Assembly (NCBI RefSeq): GCF_006715785.1
Contig: NZ_VFNX01000003.1
Location: 372,001-436,000 of the forward strand
Direction of reading: 5' to 3'
Length of the DNA stretch: 64,000 bases
Source: Streptomyces puniciscabiei
GTDB taxonomy: Bacteria; Actinomycetota; Actinomycetes; Streptomycetales; Streptomycetaceae
In this document: one piece after another, positions 51,412 through 60,690 of the stretch
Position numbering within the stretch: the stretch's first letter is position 1
Layout of the letters: each line of letters starts with the position of its first letter
Notes under the pieces: generated by a model
Database searches by the model: none
Told to the model about the DNA's origin: nothing
What the model saw: only the letters and a program-made list of their open reading frames with translations
Program-made: the position numbers and the translations under genes

Positions 51412-53487
51412 ATGACCACGCAGACTTCCGACGGCTTCGAGTGGACCGACCTCGACCGGCGAGCCGTGGACACCGCCCGTCTTCTGGCGGCCGACGCGGT
51501 GCAGAAGGTGGGCAACGGCCACCCGGGCACGGCGATGAGCCTGGCGCCTGCCGCGTACACGATCTTTCAGAAGGTTATGCGTCACGATCCCGCCGACCCC
51601 GAGTGGACCGGCCGGGACCGCTTCGTCCTCTCCCCCGGCCACACCTCGCTGACCCTCTACACGCAGCTGTTCCTGGCCGGGTACGAGCTGGAGCTGGACG
51701 ACCTGAAGGCCTTCCGCACCCATGGCTCCAAGACCCCGGGCCACCCGGAGTACGGCCACACCGCCGGCGTCGAGACCACCACCGGCCCGCTGGGCCAGGG
51801 CGTCGCCAACGCGGTCGGCATGGCGATGGCGGCCCGCTACGAGCGCGGCCTGTTCGACCCCGAGGCCCCCGCGGGCACCTCCCCCTTCGACCACACCGTC
51901 TGGGCGATCGTCTCAGACGGCGACCTTCAGGAGGGCGTCTCCGCCGAGGCCTCCTCGCTCGCCGGCCACCAGAAGCTCGGCAACCTGGTCTTCCTCTACG
52001 ACGACAACCACATCTCCATCGAGGGCGACACCGCGACCGCCTTCTCCGAGGACGTGCTGAAGCGCTACGAGGCCTACGGCTGGCACACCCAGCGCATCGA
52101 GCCCACCGCCGACGGCGACATCGACGTCCCCGCCCTGTACGCGGCGCTCAAGGCCGCGCAGGCCGAGACCGAGCGGCCGTCGATCATCGCGATGCGCACG
52201 ATCATCGCCTGGCCCGCCCCGAACGCGCAGAACACCGAGGCCTCCCACGGCTCCGCGCTCGGTGAGGAGGAGATCGCCGCCACCAAGCGCGTCCTGGGCT
52301 TCGACCCGGAGCAGACCTTCCAGGTCGCGGACGAGGTCCTGAAGCACACCCGGCGGGCCCTGGACCGGGGCGCCGAGGCGCACGCCGCCTGGGACAAGCG
52401 GATCACCGAGTGGCGCAGCGCCCAGCCGGAGCGCGCCGGGCTGTTCGACCGGGTGAGCAAGGGCGAGCTGCCCGAGGGCTGGGAGCAGAGCATCCCGGTC
52501 TTCGAGGAGGGCAAGTCGGTCGCCACTCGCGCCGCCTCCGGCAAGGTGCTGCAGGCGCTCGGCCCGGTGATCCCCGAGCTGTGGGGCGGCTCCGCCGACC
52601 TCGCCGGGTCCAACAACACCACCATCGACAAGACCAGCTCCTTCCTGCCCGAGGGCAACCCGCTGCCCGAGGCCGACCCGTACGGCCGTACCGTCCACTT
52701 CGGCATCCGCGAGTTCTCCATGGCCGCGGAGATGAACGGCATCGCCCTGCACGGCAACACCCGGATCTACGGCGGCACCTTCCTGGTGTTCTCCGACTAC
52801 ATGCGCAACGCGGTGCGCATGTCGGCGCTGATGCAGCTGCCGGTGACGTACGTGTGGACGCACGACTCCATCGGCCTCGGCGAGGACGGCCCCACCCACC
52901 AGCCCGTCGAACACCTGGCCTCGCTGCGCGCGATCCCCGGCCTGAACGTCGTCCGCCCGGCCGACGCCAACGAGACCGCGGTGGCCTGGGCCGAGATCCT
53001 GAAGAGGCACGCCGTGAACCCCGCCCCGCACGGGCTCGCGCTCACCCGCCAGGGCGTGCCGGTGTACGCGCCGAACGAGGACGCGGCCAAGGGCGGCTAT
53101 GTGCTGCGCGAGTCCTCGACCGAGGTCCCGGAGGTGATCATCATCGCGACGGGCTCCGAGGTGCAGCTGGCCGTGGCCGCGCGGGAACGGCTGGAGGCCG
53201 AGGGGATCGGCACGCGGGTGGTGTCCATGCCGTCCGTGGAGTGGTTCGAGGAGCAGCCGCGCGAGTACCGCGAGCGGGTGCTGCCGCCGTCCGTGAAGGC
53301 CCGGGTCGCCGTGGAGGCCGGGATCGGTCTGACCTGGTACCGGTACGTGGGCGACGCGGGACGCATCGTCTCCCTCGAGCACTTCGGCGCCTCCGCCGAC
53401 GCCACGACCCTGTTCGCCGAGTTCGGCTTCACCCCTGAGAACGTCGCCGCTGCGGCCCGCGAGTCCCTCGCCGCGGCGCGCGCCTGA
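51412..53487 (+). CDS. tkt: transketolase
   Basis: A 691-aa thiamine-diphosphate enzyme. Start taken at the ATG at 51412; a TTG at 51406 is in frame. Motifs: GNGHPGTAMSLAP, the ThDP/Mg loop SDGDLQEGVSAEA ... DDNHISIEG, and the C-terminal pyrimidine-binding part FGIREFSMAAEMNG with HDSIGLGEDGPTHQPVE. It moves two-carbon units in the non-oxidative pentose phosphate pathway. First gene of the operon tkt-tal-zwf-opcA-pgi-gnd. Confidence 0.96.
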   Translation: MTTQTSDGFEWTDLDRRAVDTARLLAADAVQKVGNGHPGTAMSLAPAAYTIFQKVMRHDPADPEWTGRDRFVLSPGHTSLTLYTQLFLAGYELELDDLKAFRTHGSKTPGHPEYGHTAGVETTTGPLGQGVANAVGMAMAARYERGLFDPEAPAGTSPFDHTVWAIVSDGDLQEGVSAEASSLAGHQKLGNLVFLYDDNHISIEGDTATAFSEDVLKRYEAYGWHTQRIEPTADGDIDVPALYAALKAAQAETERPSIIAMRTIIAWPAPNAQNTEASHGSALGEEEIAATKRVLGFDPEQTFQVADEVLKHTRRALDRGAEAHAAWDKRITEWRSAQPERAGLFDRVSKGELPEGWEQSIPVFEEGKSVATRAASGKVLQALGPVIPELWGGSADLAGSNNTTIDKTSSFLPEGNPLPEADPYGRTVHFGIREFSMAAEMNGIALHGNTRIYGGTFLVFSDYMRNAVRMSALMQLPVTYVWTHDSIGLGEDGPTHQPVEHLASLRAIPGLNVVRPADANETAVAWAEILKRHAVNPAPHGLALTRQGVPVYAPNEDAAKGGYVLRESSTEVPEVIIIATGSEVQLAVAARERLEAEGIGTRVVSMPSVEWFEEQPREYRERVLPPSVKARVAVEAGIGLTWYRYVGDAGRIVSLEHFGASADATTLFAEFGFTPENVAAAARESLAAARA

Positions 53488-53517
53488 CACCGACGCCCGA
53501 TACGACCCGAAAGAAGA

Positions 53518-54663
53518 ATGATCACTGTGACCGAAGCAATCGCGACCCCGGGAGCCCTCAAGCGCCTCGCCGACGAGGGCGTGTCGATCTGGCTCGACGA
53601 CCTGTCGCGCAAGCGGATCACCTCGGGCAGCCTCGCCGAGCTCGTGGCGAGCGGGAGCGCCGTCGGTGTCACCACGAACCCCTCGATCTTCCAGGCCGCC
53701 ATCGGCTCCGGCGAGGGCTACGAGGAGCAGCTGAGCGACCTCGCCGTACGCGGGGTGACCGTGGACGAGGCCGTGCGGATGATGACGACCGCCGACGTGC
53801 GCGACGCCGCCGACATCCTCCGTGACGTGTACGACGCCACCAACGGCCGGGACGGCCGCGTCTCCATCGAGGTCGACCCCCGCCTCGCGCACGACACCGG
53901 GGCCACCGTCGCCGAGGCCAAGCAGCTCGCCTGGCTCGTCGACCGTCCCAACGTGATGATCAAGATCCCGGCGACCAAGGCGGGCCTGCCGGCCATCACC
54001 GAGGTCATCGGCCTGGGTATCAGCGTCAACGTGACCCTGATCTTCTCCCTGGAGCGGTACCGCGAGGTCATGGCCGCCTACCTGGCCGGCCTGGAGAAGG
54101 CCCGCGAGCGTGGCATCGACCTCTCCACGATCCACTCGGTGGCGTCCTTCTTCGTCTCCCGTGTGGACTCCGAGATCGACAAGCGGCTGACCGCCCTCGG
54201 CACCGACGAGGCCCTCTCGCTCAAGGGCCGCGCGGCCCTCGCCAACGCCCGGCTCGCCTACGAGGCCTACGAGGAGGTGTTCGCCTCCGAGCGCTGGATC
54301 GCGCTCGCCGGTGCCAGGGCGAACAAGCAGCGCCCGCTGTGGGCCTCCACGGGTGTGAAGGACCCCGCCTACAAGGACACCCTGTACGTGGACGAGCTGG
54401 TCGCGCCGGGCACGGTCAACACCATGCCGGAGGCCACCCTGAACGCCGTCGCCGACCACGGCGGGATCACCGGCGACACGGTGACCGGCGGCTACGCACA
54501 GGCCCGCGCCGACCTGGCCGCCGTGGAGCGGCTCGGCATCCCCTACGACGAAGTCGTCCAGCAGCTGGAGGACGAGGGCGTCGCCAAGTTCGAGGCCGCC
54601 TGGCAGGAACTGCTGGACGCCGTGGCGACGTCCCTGAAGAGCAAGGGAGCTGACGCCCGATGA
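53518..54663 (+). CDS. tal: transaldolase
   Basis: A 381-aa protein, the long actinobacterial type. ATG at 53518 behind GAAAGAAG. Schiff-base Lys lies in [13 protein letters not shown], and [11 protein letters not shown] near residue 45 is the other family hallmark. The end of the gene overlaps zwf by 4 bases. It exchanges three-carbon units between sedoheptulose 7-phosphate and glyceraldehyde 3-phosphate. Confidence 0.96.
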   Translation: MITVTEAIATPGALKRLADEGVSIWLDDLSRKRITSGSLAELVASGSAVGVTTNPSIFQAAIGSGEGYEEQLSDLAVRGVTVDEAVRMMTTADVRDAADILRDVYDATNGRDGRVSIEVDPRLAHDTGATVAEAKQLAWLVDRPNVMIKIPATKAGLPAITEVIGLGISVNVTLIFSLERYREVMAAYLAGLEKARERGIDLSTIHSVASFFVSRVDSEIDKRLTALGTDEALSLKGRAALANARLAYEAYEEVFASERWIALAGARANKQRPLWASTGVKDPAYKDTLYVDELVAPGTVNTMPEATLNAVADHGGITGDTVTGGYAQARADLAAVERLGIPYDEVVQQLEDEGVAKFEAAWQELLDAVATSLKSKGADAR

Positions 54664-56267
54664 CCGAGAACGCACCCGCCGCCGAGGCACCCGCGCCTCA
54701 GGCGCCCGCACCCGAGGCGGTGCAGGTCCCGGTGGGTCCGGCCGCCGGCTGGGAGAACCCGCTGCGGGACACCAGCGACCGCCGGCTCCCCCGGATCGCG
54801 GGCCCGTCCGGGCTCGTCATCTTCGGGGTGACCGGTGACCTGTCCCGCAAGAAGCTGATGCCGGCGGTGTACGACCTCGCCAACCGCGGTCTGCTGCCGC
54901 CGGGCTTCTCCCTCGTCGGGTTCGCCCGGCGGGACTGGGAGAACCAGGACTTCGCGGAGGTCGTGCACAGCGCGGTGAAGGAGCACGCCCGCACCCCGTT
55001 CCGCGAGGAGGTGTGGCAGCAGCTGGCCGAGGGCATGCGGTTCATCCCCGGAGACTTCGACGACGACACCGCCTTCAAGCAGCTGAAGGACGCCGTCGAG
55101 GAGCTGGACGCCTCCCGCGGCACCGGCGGCAACTTCGCGTTCTACCTGTCGGTGCCGCCGAAGTTCTTCCCCAAGGTCGTGCAGCAGCTGAAGAAGCACG
55201 GGCTGGCGAACCCGCCCCAGGGCTCCTGGCGGCGCGCGGTCATCGAGAAGCCGTTCGGCCACGACCTGGACAGCGCCCGCGAGCTGAACGCGATCGTGCA
55301 CGAGGTGTTCGAGCCGGACCAGGTGTTCCGCATCGACCACTACCTCGGCAAGGAGACCGTCCAGAACATCCTGGCGCTGCGCTTCGCCAACCAGATGTAC
55401 GAGCCGATCTGGAACCGGTCGTACGTCGACCACGTGCAGATCACCATGGCCGAGGACATCGGCATCGGCGGGCGCGCGGGCTACTACGACGGCATCGGCG
55501 CCGCCCGTGACGTCATCCAGAACCACCTGCTGCAGCTGATGGCGCTGACCGCCATGGAGGAGCCGATCGCGTTCGACGCGGAGGCGCTGCTCACCGAGAA
55601 GCTGAAGGTGCTGAAGTCGGTGCGGCTGCCGGAGGACCTCGGCAGGCACACCGTCCGGGCGCAGTACGCGGATGGCTGGCAGGGCGGCGAGAAGGTGGTC
55701 GGCTACCTCCAGGAGGAGGGCATCGACCCGAAGTCGAAGACCGACACCTTCGCCGCGATCAAGCTGGGCATCGACAACCGCCGCTGGGCGGGCGTGCCGT
55801 TCTACCTGCGTACCGGCAAGCGGCTGGGCCGCCGGGTCACCGAGATCGCGGTGGTCTTCAAGCGGGCCCCGCACTCCCCCTTCGACTCCACCGCCACCGA
55901 GGAACTCGGGCAGAACGCGATCGTGATCCGCGTCCAGCCGGACGAGGGCATGACCGTGCGGTTCGGCTCCAAGGTGCCGGGCACCTCGATGGAGATCCGG
56001 GACGTGTCGATGGACTTCGCCTACGGCGAGTCCTTCACCGAGTCCAGCCCGGAGGCGTACGAGCGGCTCATCCTGGACGTGCTGCTCGGCGACGCGAATT
56101 TGTTCCCCCGTCACCAGGAAGTGGAAGAGTCCTGGAAGATCCTCGACCCGATCGAGGAGTACTGGGCGGCGCACGGCAGGCCGGCGCAGTACGCGTCGGG
56201 CAGCTGGGGACCGAGTGAAGCGGACGAGATGCTCGCACGAGACGGACGGAGCTGGCGCAGGCCATGA
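54660..56267 (+). CDS. zwf: glucose-6-phosphate 1-dehydrogenase
   Basis: A 535-aa protein; ATG at 54660 overlaps the tal stop. An Ala/Pro-rich N-terminal extension (about 25 residues) precedes the NADP-binding [14 protein letters not shown]. The active-site peptide RIDHYLGKE is at 224-232 with IEKPFGHD before it. It makes 6-phosphogluconolactone and NADPH, the entry to the oxidative branch. The following gene, opcA, is its usual assembly/activity partner and starts inside this stop. Confidence 0.97.
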   Translation: MTENAPAAEAPAPQAPAPEAVQVPVGPAAGWENPLRDTSDRRLPRIAGPSGLVIFGVTGDLSRKKLMPAVYDLANRGLLPPGFSLVGFARRDWENQDFAEVVHSAVKEHARTPFREEVWQQLAEGMRFIPGDFDDDTAFKQLKDAVEELDASRGTGGNFAFYLSVPPKFFPKVVQQLKKHGLANPPQGSWRRAVIEKPFGHDLDSARELNAIVHEVFEPDQVFRIDHYLGKETVQNILALRFANQMYEPIWNRSYVDHVQITMAEDIGIGGRAGYYDGIGAARDVIQNHLLQLMALTAMEEPIAFDAEALLTEKLKVLKSVRLPEDLGRHTVRAQYADGWQGGEKVVGYLQEEGIDPKSKTDTFAAIKLGIDNRRWAGVPFYLRTGKRLGRRVTEIAVVFKRAPHSPFDSTATEELGQNAIVIRVQPDEGMTVRFGSKVPGTSMEIRDVSMDFAYGESFTESSPEAYERLILDVLLGDANLFPRHQEVEESWKILDPIEEYWAAHGRPAQYASGSWGPSEADEMLARDGRSWRRP

Positions 56268-57190
56268 AGATCGACCTGACCGACACCACGGCAAGCAAGA
56301 TCAACAAGGCGCTGGTGCAGGGCCGCCGCGCCATCGGCACCCCCGCCGTGGGCATGGTCCTGACGATGGTCATCGTCACGGACGAGGAGAACGCCTACGA
56401 CTCGATCAAGGCCGCCGAGGACGCCTCGCACGAGCACCCGATGCGGACCCTGGTCGTCATCAAGCGGCACGTGCGCACCCTGCGCGACCGCACCCACTCC
56501 CGGCTCGACGCCGAGGTCCGGGTCGGCTCCGAGGCCGGCACCGGCGAGACGGTCGTGCTGCGCACCTACGGCGAGGTGTCCGACCACGCCGACTCGGTCG
56601 TGCTGCCGCTGCTGCTGCCGGACGCGCCCGTCGTCGTGTGGTGGCCGGTGGACGCGCCCGACGCCCCGTCCGAGGACCCGCTCGGCGCGCTCGCGCAGCG
56701 CCGGATCACCGACCTGTACGCGTTCGAGCGGCCCATGGAGGTCCTGGAGACCCGCGCCCGCAACTACGCCCCCGGCGACACCGACCTCGCCTGGACCCGG
56801 CTCACCCTGTGGCGGTCCATGCTGGCCGCCGCCCTGGACCAGGCCCGGGTGCCGATCACGACGGCCGCCGTCGAGGCCGAGGCGGCCAACCCCAGCGCCG
56901 AACTGCTGGCCCGCTGGCTGGAGGCCCGCCTGAAGGTGACCGTGGACCGCGTGGTCACCGCCGGACCGGTCGTCACCGCCGTACGGCTCGGCACCCAGAA
57001 CGGCGAGATCCGCATCGACCGCCCCGAGGGGCCGCTCGCCACGCTGACCCTGCCGGGCCAGCCGCCGCGCACCCTGGCCCTGAAGGTCCGCCCCACCTCC
57101 GAACTCATCGCCGAGGAGCTGCGCCGCCTCGACGCCGACGAGATGTACGCCATCGCCCTGAAGGGCGAGGCCGCCAAGGAGAACGCCTGA
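56264..57190 (+). CDS. opcA: glucose-6-phosphate dehydrogenase assembly protein OpcA
   Basis: A 308-aa protein from the ATG at 56264 overlapping zwf by 4 bases. [34 protein letters not shown] and the [19 protein letters not shown] region match the actinobacterial OpcA family. It is a non-catalytic partner that increases Zwf activity or oligomerisation, and has been linked to redox sensing in cyanobacteria. Separated from pgi by a single base. Confidence 0.95.
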   Translation: MKIDLTDTTASKINKALVQGRRAIGTPAVGMVLTMVIVTDEENAYDSIKAAEDASHEHPMRTLVVIKRHVRTLRDRTHSRLDAEVRVGSEAGTGETVVLRTYGEVSDHADSVVLPLLLPDAPVVVWWPVDAPDAPSEDPLGALAQRRITDLYAFERPMEVLETRARNYAPGDTDLAWTRLTLWRSMLAAALDQARVPITTAAVEAEAANPSAELLARWLEARLKVTVDRVVTAGPVVTAVRLGTQNGEIRIDRPEGPLATLTLPGQPPRTLALKVRPTSELIAEELRRLDADEMYAIALKGEAAKENA

Positions 57191-57191
57191 G

Positions 57192-58853
57192 ATGGCCCAG
57201 TCCGAGTCTGTCAAGCTCACCCACCGGCCCGAGTGGACGGCCCTCGCCGACCACCGCGCCGAGGGGCAGCCGCACCTGCGCGAACTGTTCGGGGCGGACC
57301 CCGGCCGCGCCGAGCGGTACGTCGTACGGGTCGGCGACCTGTACATCGACTACAGCAAGCACCTGATCACCGACGAGACGCTGGCCCTGCTGCAGGAACT
57401 CGCCACCGCCACCGGCGTGTTCGCGCTGCGTGACGCCATGTTCCGCGGCGAGAGGATCAACGTCACCGAGAACCGTGCGGTCCTGCACACCGCGCTGCGC
57501 GCCCCCCGGGACGCGGTGATCGAGGTCGACGGGGAGAACGTCGTCCCGAAGGTGCACGCCGTCCTCGACAAGATGACCGGGTTCGCCGGCAAGGTCCGCT
57601 CGGGCGAGTGGACCGGCCACACCGGCAGGCGCATCAAGAACGTCGTCAACGTCGGCATCGGCGGCTCCGACCTCGGCCCGGCGATGGCGTACGAGGTGCT
57701 GCGCCCTTACACCGCACGGGAGTTGACGTTCCGCTTCGTGTCGAACGTGGACGGCGCGGACCTGCACGAGGCCACCCGGGACCTGGACCCGGCGGAGACC
57801 CTGTTCATCGTCGCGTCCAAGACGTTCACCACGATCGAGACGATCACCAACGCGACCTCGGCCCGTTCCTGGCTGCTCAAGGCCTTCGACGGCGACGAGA
57901 AGGCGGTCGCGAAGCACTTCGTGGCGCTGTCCACGAACGCGGAGAAGGTCGCCGAGTTCGGCATCGACACGGCCAACATGTTCGAGTTCTGGGACTGGGT
58001 CGGCGGCCGCTACTCGTACGACTCCGCGATCGGCCTGTCCCTGATGATCGCCATCGGCCCGGACCGGTTCCGGGAGATGCTCGACGGCTTCCGGCTGGTC
58101 GACGACCACTTCCGCACCGCGCCCGCCGAGGCCAACGCCCCCTTGCTGCTGGGCCTGCTGGGCATCTGGTACGGCAACTTCCACGACGCCCAGTCGCACG
58201 CGGTGCTGCCGTACAGCCACTACCTGTCGAAGTTCACCGCCTACCTCCAGCAGCTGGACATGGAGTCCAACGGCAAGTCGGTGCAGCGGGACGGCCGGCC
58301 GGTGGAGTGGCAGACCGGGCCGGTGGTGTGGGGCACCCCGGGCACCAACGGGCAGCACGCCTACTACCAGTTGATCCACCAGGGCACCAAGCTGATCCCG
58401 GCGGACTTCATCGGCTTCGCCCGGCCCGTCGGCGAGCTGAGCGAGGAACTCAAGGCCCAGCACGACCTGTTGATGGCCAACTTCTTCGCCCAGACCCAGG
58501 CGCTGGCCTTCGGCAAGAGCGCCGAGGAGGTCCGCGCGGAGGGCGTGCCGCAGGAGCAGGTCACCCACCGCACCTTCCGCGGCGGCCACCCCACCACCAC
58601 GATCCTCGCCGGTGAGCTGACCCCGTCCGTGCTCGGCCAGCTGATCGCCCTCTACGAACACAAGGTGTTCGTGCAGGGCGCCGTGTGGAACATCGACTCC
58701 TTCGACCAGTGGGGCGTGGAACTGGGCAAGGTCCTCGCCAAGCGCGTCGAGCCCGCCCTCACCGAGGGCGCTCAGGTCCCCGGTCTCGACCCGTCCACCA
58801 CGGCCCTCGTCGCCGCCTACCGCACCCTCAAGAACGCATCGGAAGTGAACTGA
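57192..58853 (+). CDS. pgi: glucose-6-phosphate isomerase
   Basis: A 553-aa protein from the ATG at 57192. Signatures: [35 protein letters not shown] (Ser/Thr phosphate contacts), the [13 protein letters not shown] motif region, [10 protein letters not shown] and [24 protein letters not shown]. It interconverts glucose 6-phosphate and fructose 6-phosphate and links the pentose phosphate products back to the cycle. Confidence 0.97.
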   Translation: MAQSESVKLTHRPEWTALADHRAEGQPHLRELFGADPGRAERYVVRVGDLYIDYSKHLITDETLALLQELATATGVFALRDAMFRGERINVTENRAVLHTALRAPRDAVIEVDGENVVPKVHAVLDKMTGFAGKVRSGEWTGHTGRRIKNVVNVGIGGSDLGPAMAYEVLRPYTARELTFRFVSNVDGADLHEATRDLDPAETLFIVASKTFTTIETITNATSARSWLLKAFDGDEKAVAKHFVALSTNAEKVAEFGIDTANMFEFWDWVGGRYSYDSAIGLSLMIAIGPDRFREMLDGFRLVDDHFRTAPAEANAPLLLGLLGIWYGNFHDAQSHAVLPYSHYLSKFTAYLQQLDMESNGKSVQRDGRPVEWQTGPVVWGTPGTNGQHAYYQLIHQGTKLIPADFIGFARPVGELSEELKAQHDLLMANFFAQTQALAFGKSAEEVRAEGVPQEQVTHRTFRGGHPTTTILAGELTPSVLGQLIALYEHKVFVQGAVWNIDSFDQWGVELGKVLAKRVEPALTEGAQVPGLDPSTTALVAAYRTLKNASEVN

Positions 58854-58854
58854 T

Positions 58855-59733
58855 ATGCAGCTCGGTCTCATCGGTCTCGGCAAGATGGGCGGCAACATGC
58901 GCGAGCGGATCCGCCGCGCCGGCCACACCGTCATCGGCTACGACCGCAATCCCGAGGTCTCCGACGTCAAGTCGCTCGCCGAACTGGTCGAGAAGCTGGA
59001 CGCGCCCCGCCATGTGTGGGTGATGGTCCCGGCCGGCACCGCCACGCAGACCGTCATCGACGAGCTCGGCGACCTGCTGGAGCCCGGCGACACGGTGATC
59101 GACGGTGGCAACTCCCGCTGGACGGACGACGAGAAGCACGCCGCCGCCCTCGGTATCAAGGGCATCGGCTTCGTCGACGCAGGTGTCTCCGGCGGTGTGT
59201 GGGGCCTGGAGAACGGCTACGCCCTCATGGTCGGCGGCGACAAGCAGCACGTCGAGCCGCTGAAGCCGATCTTCGAGGCGCTCAAGCCGGAGGGCCCGTA
59301 CGGCTATGTCCACGCGGGCCGGGTCGGCGCCGGGCACTTCTCCAAGATGGTCCACAACGGCATCGAGTACGCCATGATGCAGGCCTACGCCGAGGGCTGG
59401 GAGCTGCTGGAGAAGGTGCACTCGGTGGAGAACGTGCGCGAGGTGTTCCGCTCCTGGCAGGAAGGGACGGTCATCCGTTCCTGGCTCCTCGACCTCGCGG
59501 TCAACGCCCTGGACGAGGACGAGCACCTGGAGAAGCTGCGCGGCTACGCGGAGGACTCCGGCGAGGGCCGCTGGACGGTGGAGGCGGCGATCGACAACGC
59601 CGTACCGCTCCCGGCGATCACCGCCTCTCTCTTCGCCCGGTTCGCCTCCCGGCAGGACGACTCTCCGCAGATGAAGATGATCGCGGCGCTGCGCAACCAG
59701 TTCGGTGGCCACGCGGTCGAGAAGAAGGACTGA
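58855..59733 (+). CDS. gnd: 6-phosphogluconate dehydrogenase, short (decarboxylating) type
   Basis: A 292-aa protein, the short NAD-favouring Gnd form rather than the 470-aa NADP form. LIGLGKMGGNM is the dinucleotide fold; VIDGGNSRWTDD, VSGGVWGLENGYALMVGG and GHFSKMVHNGIEYAMMQA (substrate and catalytic Lys/His) are all present. It oxidatively decarboxylates 6-phosphogluconate to ribulose 5-phosphate. Starts one base after the pgi stop. Confidence 0.94.
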   Translation: MQLGLIGLGKMGGNMRERIRRAGHTVIGYDRNPEVSDVKSLAELVEKLDAPRHVWVMVPAGTATQTVIDELGDLLEPGDTVIDGGNSRWTDDEKHAAALGIKGIGFVDAGVSGGVWGLENGYALMVGGDKQHVEPLKPIFEALKPEGPYGYVHAGRVGAGHFSKMVHNGIEYAMMQAYAEGWELLEKVHSVENVREVFRSWQEGTVIRSWLLDLAVNALDEDEHLEKLRGYAEDSGEGRWTVEAAIDNAVPLPAITASLFARFASRQDDSPQMKMIAALRNQFGGHAVEKKD

Positions 59734-59739
59734 CCCGCC

Positions 59740-60327
59740 GTGGGGGACCTCCTGCTGGTCCGCCACGGTGAGACGGAGTGGAGCAGGTCGGGACAGCACA
59801 CCAGCTTCACCGACCTGCCCCTGACCGGGCACGGCGAGGAACAGGCCAAGTCCCTCGCCCCGCTCCTCACCGGCCGGACCTACGCCCTGACACTGGCCAG
59901 CCCGCTGGACCGCGCGCTGCGCACCGCCGAACTCGCGGGCCTCGTCGGGGTCGTGCCCGATCCCGACCTGCACGAGTGGGACTACGGCGGCTACGAGGGC
60001 ATCACCACCGTCGACATCCACCGCACCCGCCCCGGCTGGGACCTGTGGACCGACGGCGTGCCGCCCGGCCCCGAGGGCCACCCCGGCGAGTCACCGGAGG
60101 AGATCGGGGCCCGCGCCGACCGCGTGCTGGCCCGGGTGTCCCCGGCCCTGGCGGAGGGGGACGTGGTCCTCGTCGCCCACGCGCACTTCCTGCGCGTGCT
60201 CACCGCCCGCAGGCTGGGCCTGCCGCCCGCCGAGGGCCGGCTGTTCCAGCTGGCCACGGGCACGGTCAGCCGACTGTCGACCGAGCACGGACGACCCGTG
60301 ATCGCCGAGTGGAACAGACGGGCCTGA
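59740..60327 (+). CDS. histidine phosphatase (phosphoglycerate-mutase-like)
   Basis: A 195-aa protein from a GTG at 59740. Catalytic RHG motif LLVRHGETEW at residues 5-14, second His in VLVAHAHFLRVL. Acidic HEWDYGGYEG follows the family. It follows gnd by 6 bases and ends the operon; a sugar-phosphate or phosphoglycerate phosphatase role is possible, not certain. No lactonase gene is present in the block. Confidence 0.9.
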   Translation: MGDLLLVRHGETEWSRSGQHTSFTDLPLTGHGEEQAKSLAPLLTGRTYALTLASPLDRALRTAELAGLVGVVPDPDLHEWDYGGYEGITTVDIHRTRPGWDLWTDGVPPGPEGHPGESPEEIGARADRVLARVSPALAEGDVVLVAHAHFLRVLTARRLGLPPAEGRLFQLATGTVSRLSTEHGRPVIAEWNRRA

Positions 60328-60340
60328 CGGCCCGTCGGCC

Positions 60341-60373
60341 GCGGCCCGGTTCACCCCAGGTGAACCGGGCCGC
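60341..60373. terminator. very strong bidirectional hairpin ending the pentose phosphate operon
   Basis: Perfect 15-bp arms GCGGCCCGGTTCACC (60341-60355) and GGTGAACCGGGCCGC (60359-60373) with a 3-base loop, 13 bases after the phosphatase stop. It is also the first unit of the degenerate repeats at 60348. Confidence 0.88.
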
Positions 60374-60690
60374 TGTCGTACAGCAGCGGGGATCACGGGC
60401 GGCCGCCGGCAGTGCCCTCCAGCACAGCAGCCGGGCACGCGGCCGCCAGCGCCCAGACGGAACGCACAGCCCTGACCGCCCCTCTCCCACACCCCCGGCT
60501 CACCCCCGGTGAGCCAGGCCGCAGTCACACAGCAGCCGGGATCACAGGCGGCCGCCGGCAGTGGGCGGCGCTCCGGCACAGCAGCCGGGCGCGGCCGCCA
60601 GGGCGCAGACGGAACGCACGGCCGTGACCGATCCTCGCCCGCAACCCCGGCTCATCCCCGGTGAGCCGGGCCGCAGTCGTAGAGCCGGTG
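60348..60690. repeat. degenerate tandem repeats of about 150 bp, last unit is the end of the GT39 gene
   Basis: Units begin at 60348 (GGTTCACC), 60497 (GGCTCACC) and 60649 (GGCTCATC), spacing 149 and 152 bp. Units 1 and 2 share GCGGCCGCCGGCAGTG, CACAGCAGCCGGGC and CAGACGGAACGCAC in the same order. The hairpin of each unit holds, on the minus strand, a version of the GT39 C-terminus: LYDCGPAHRG-stop in the gene, LLCDCGLAHRG-stop in unit 2 and LLYDSGPVHLG-stop in unit 1. This fills the gap 60328-60651; no gene is supported in it. Confidence 0.8.
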
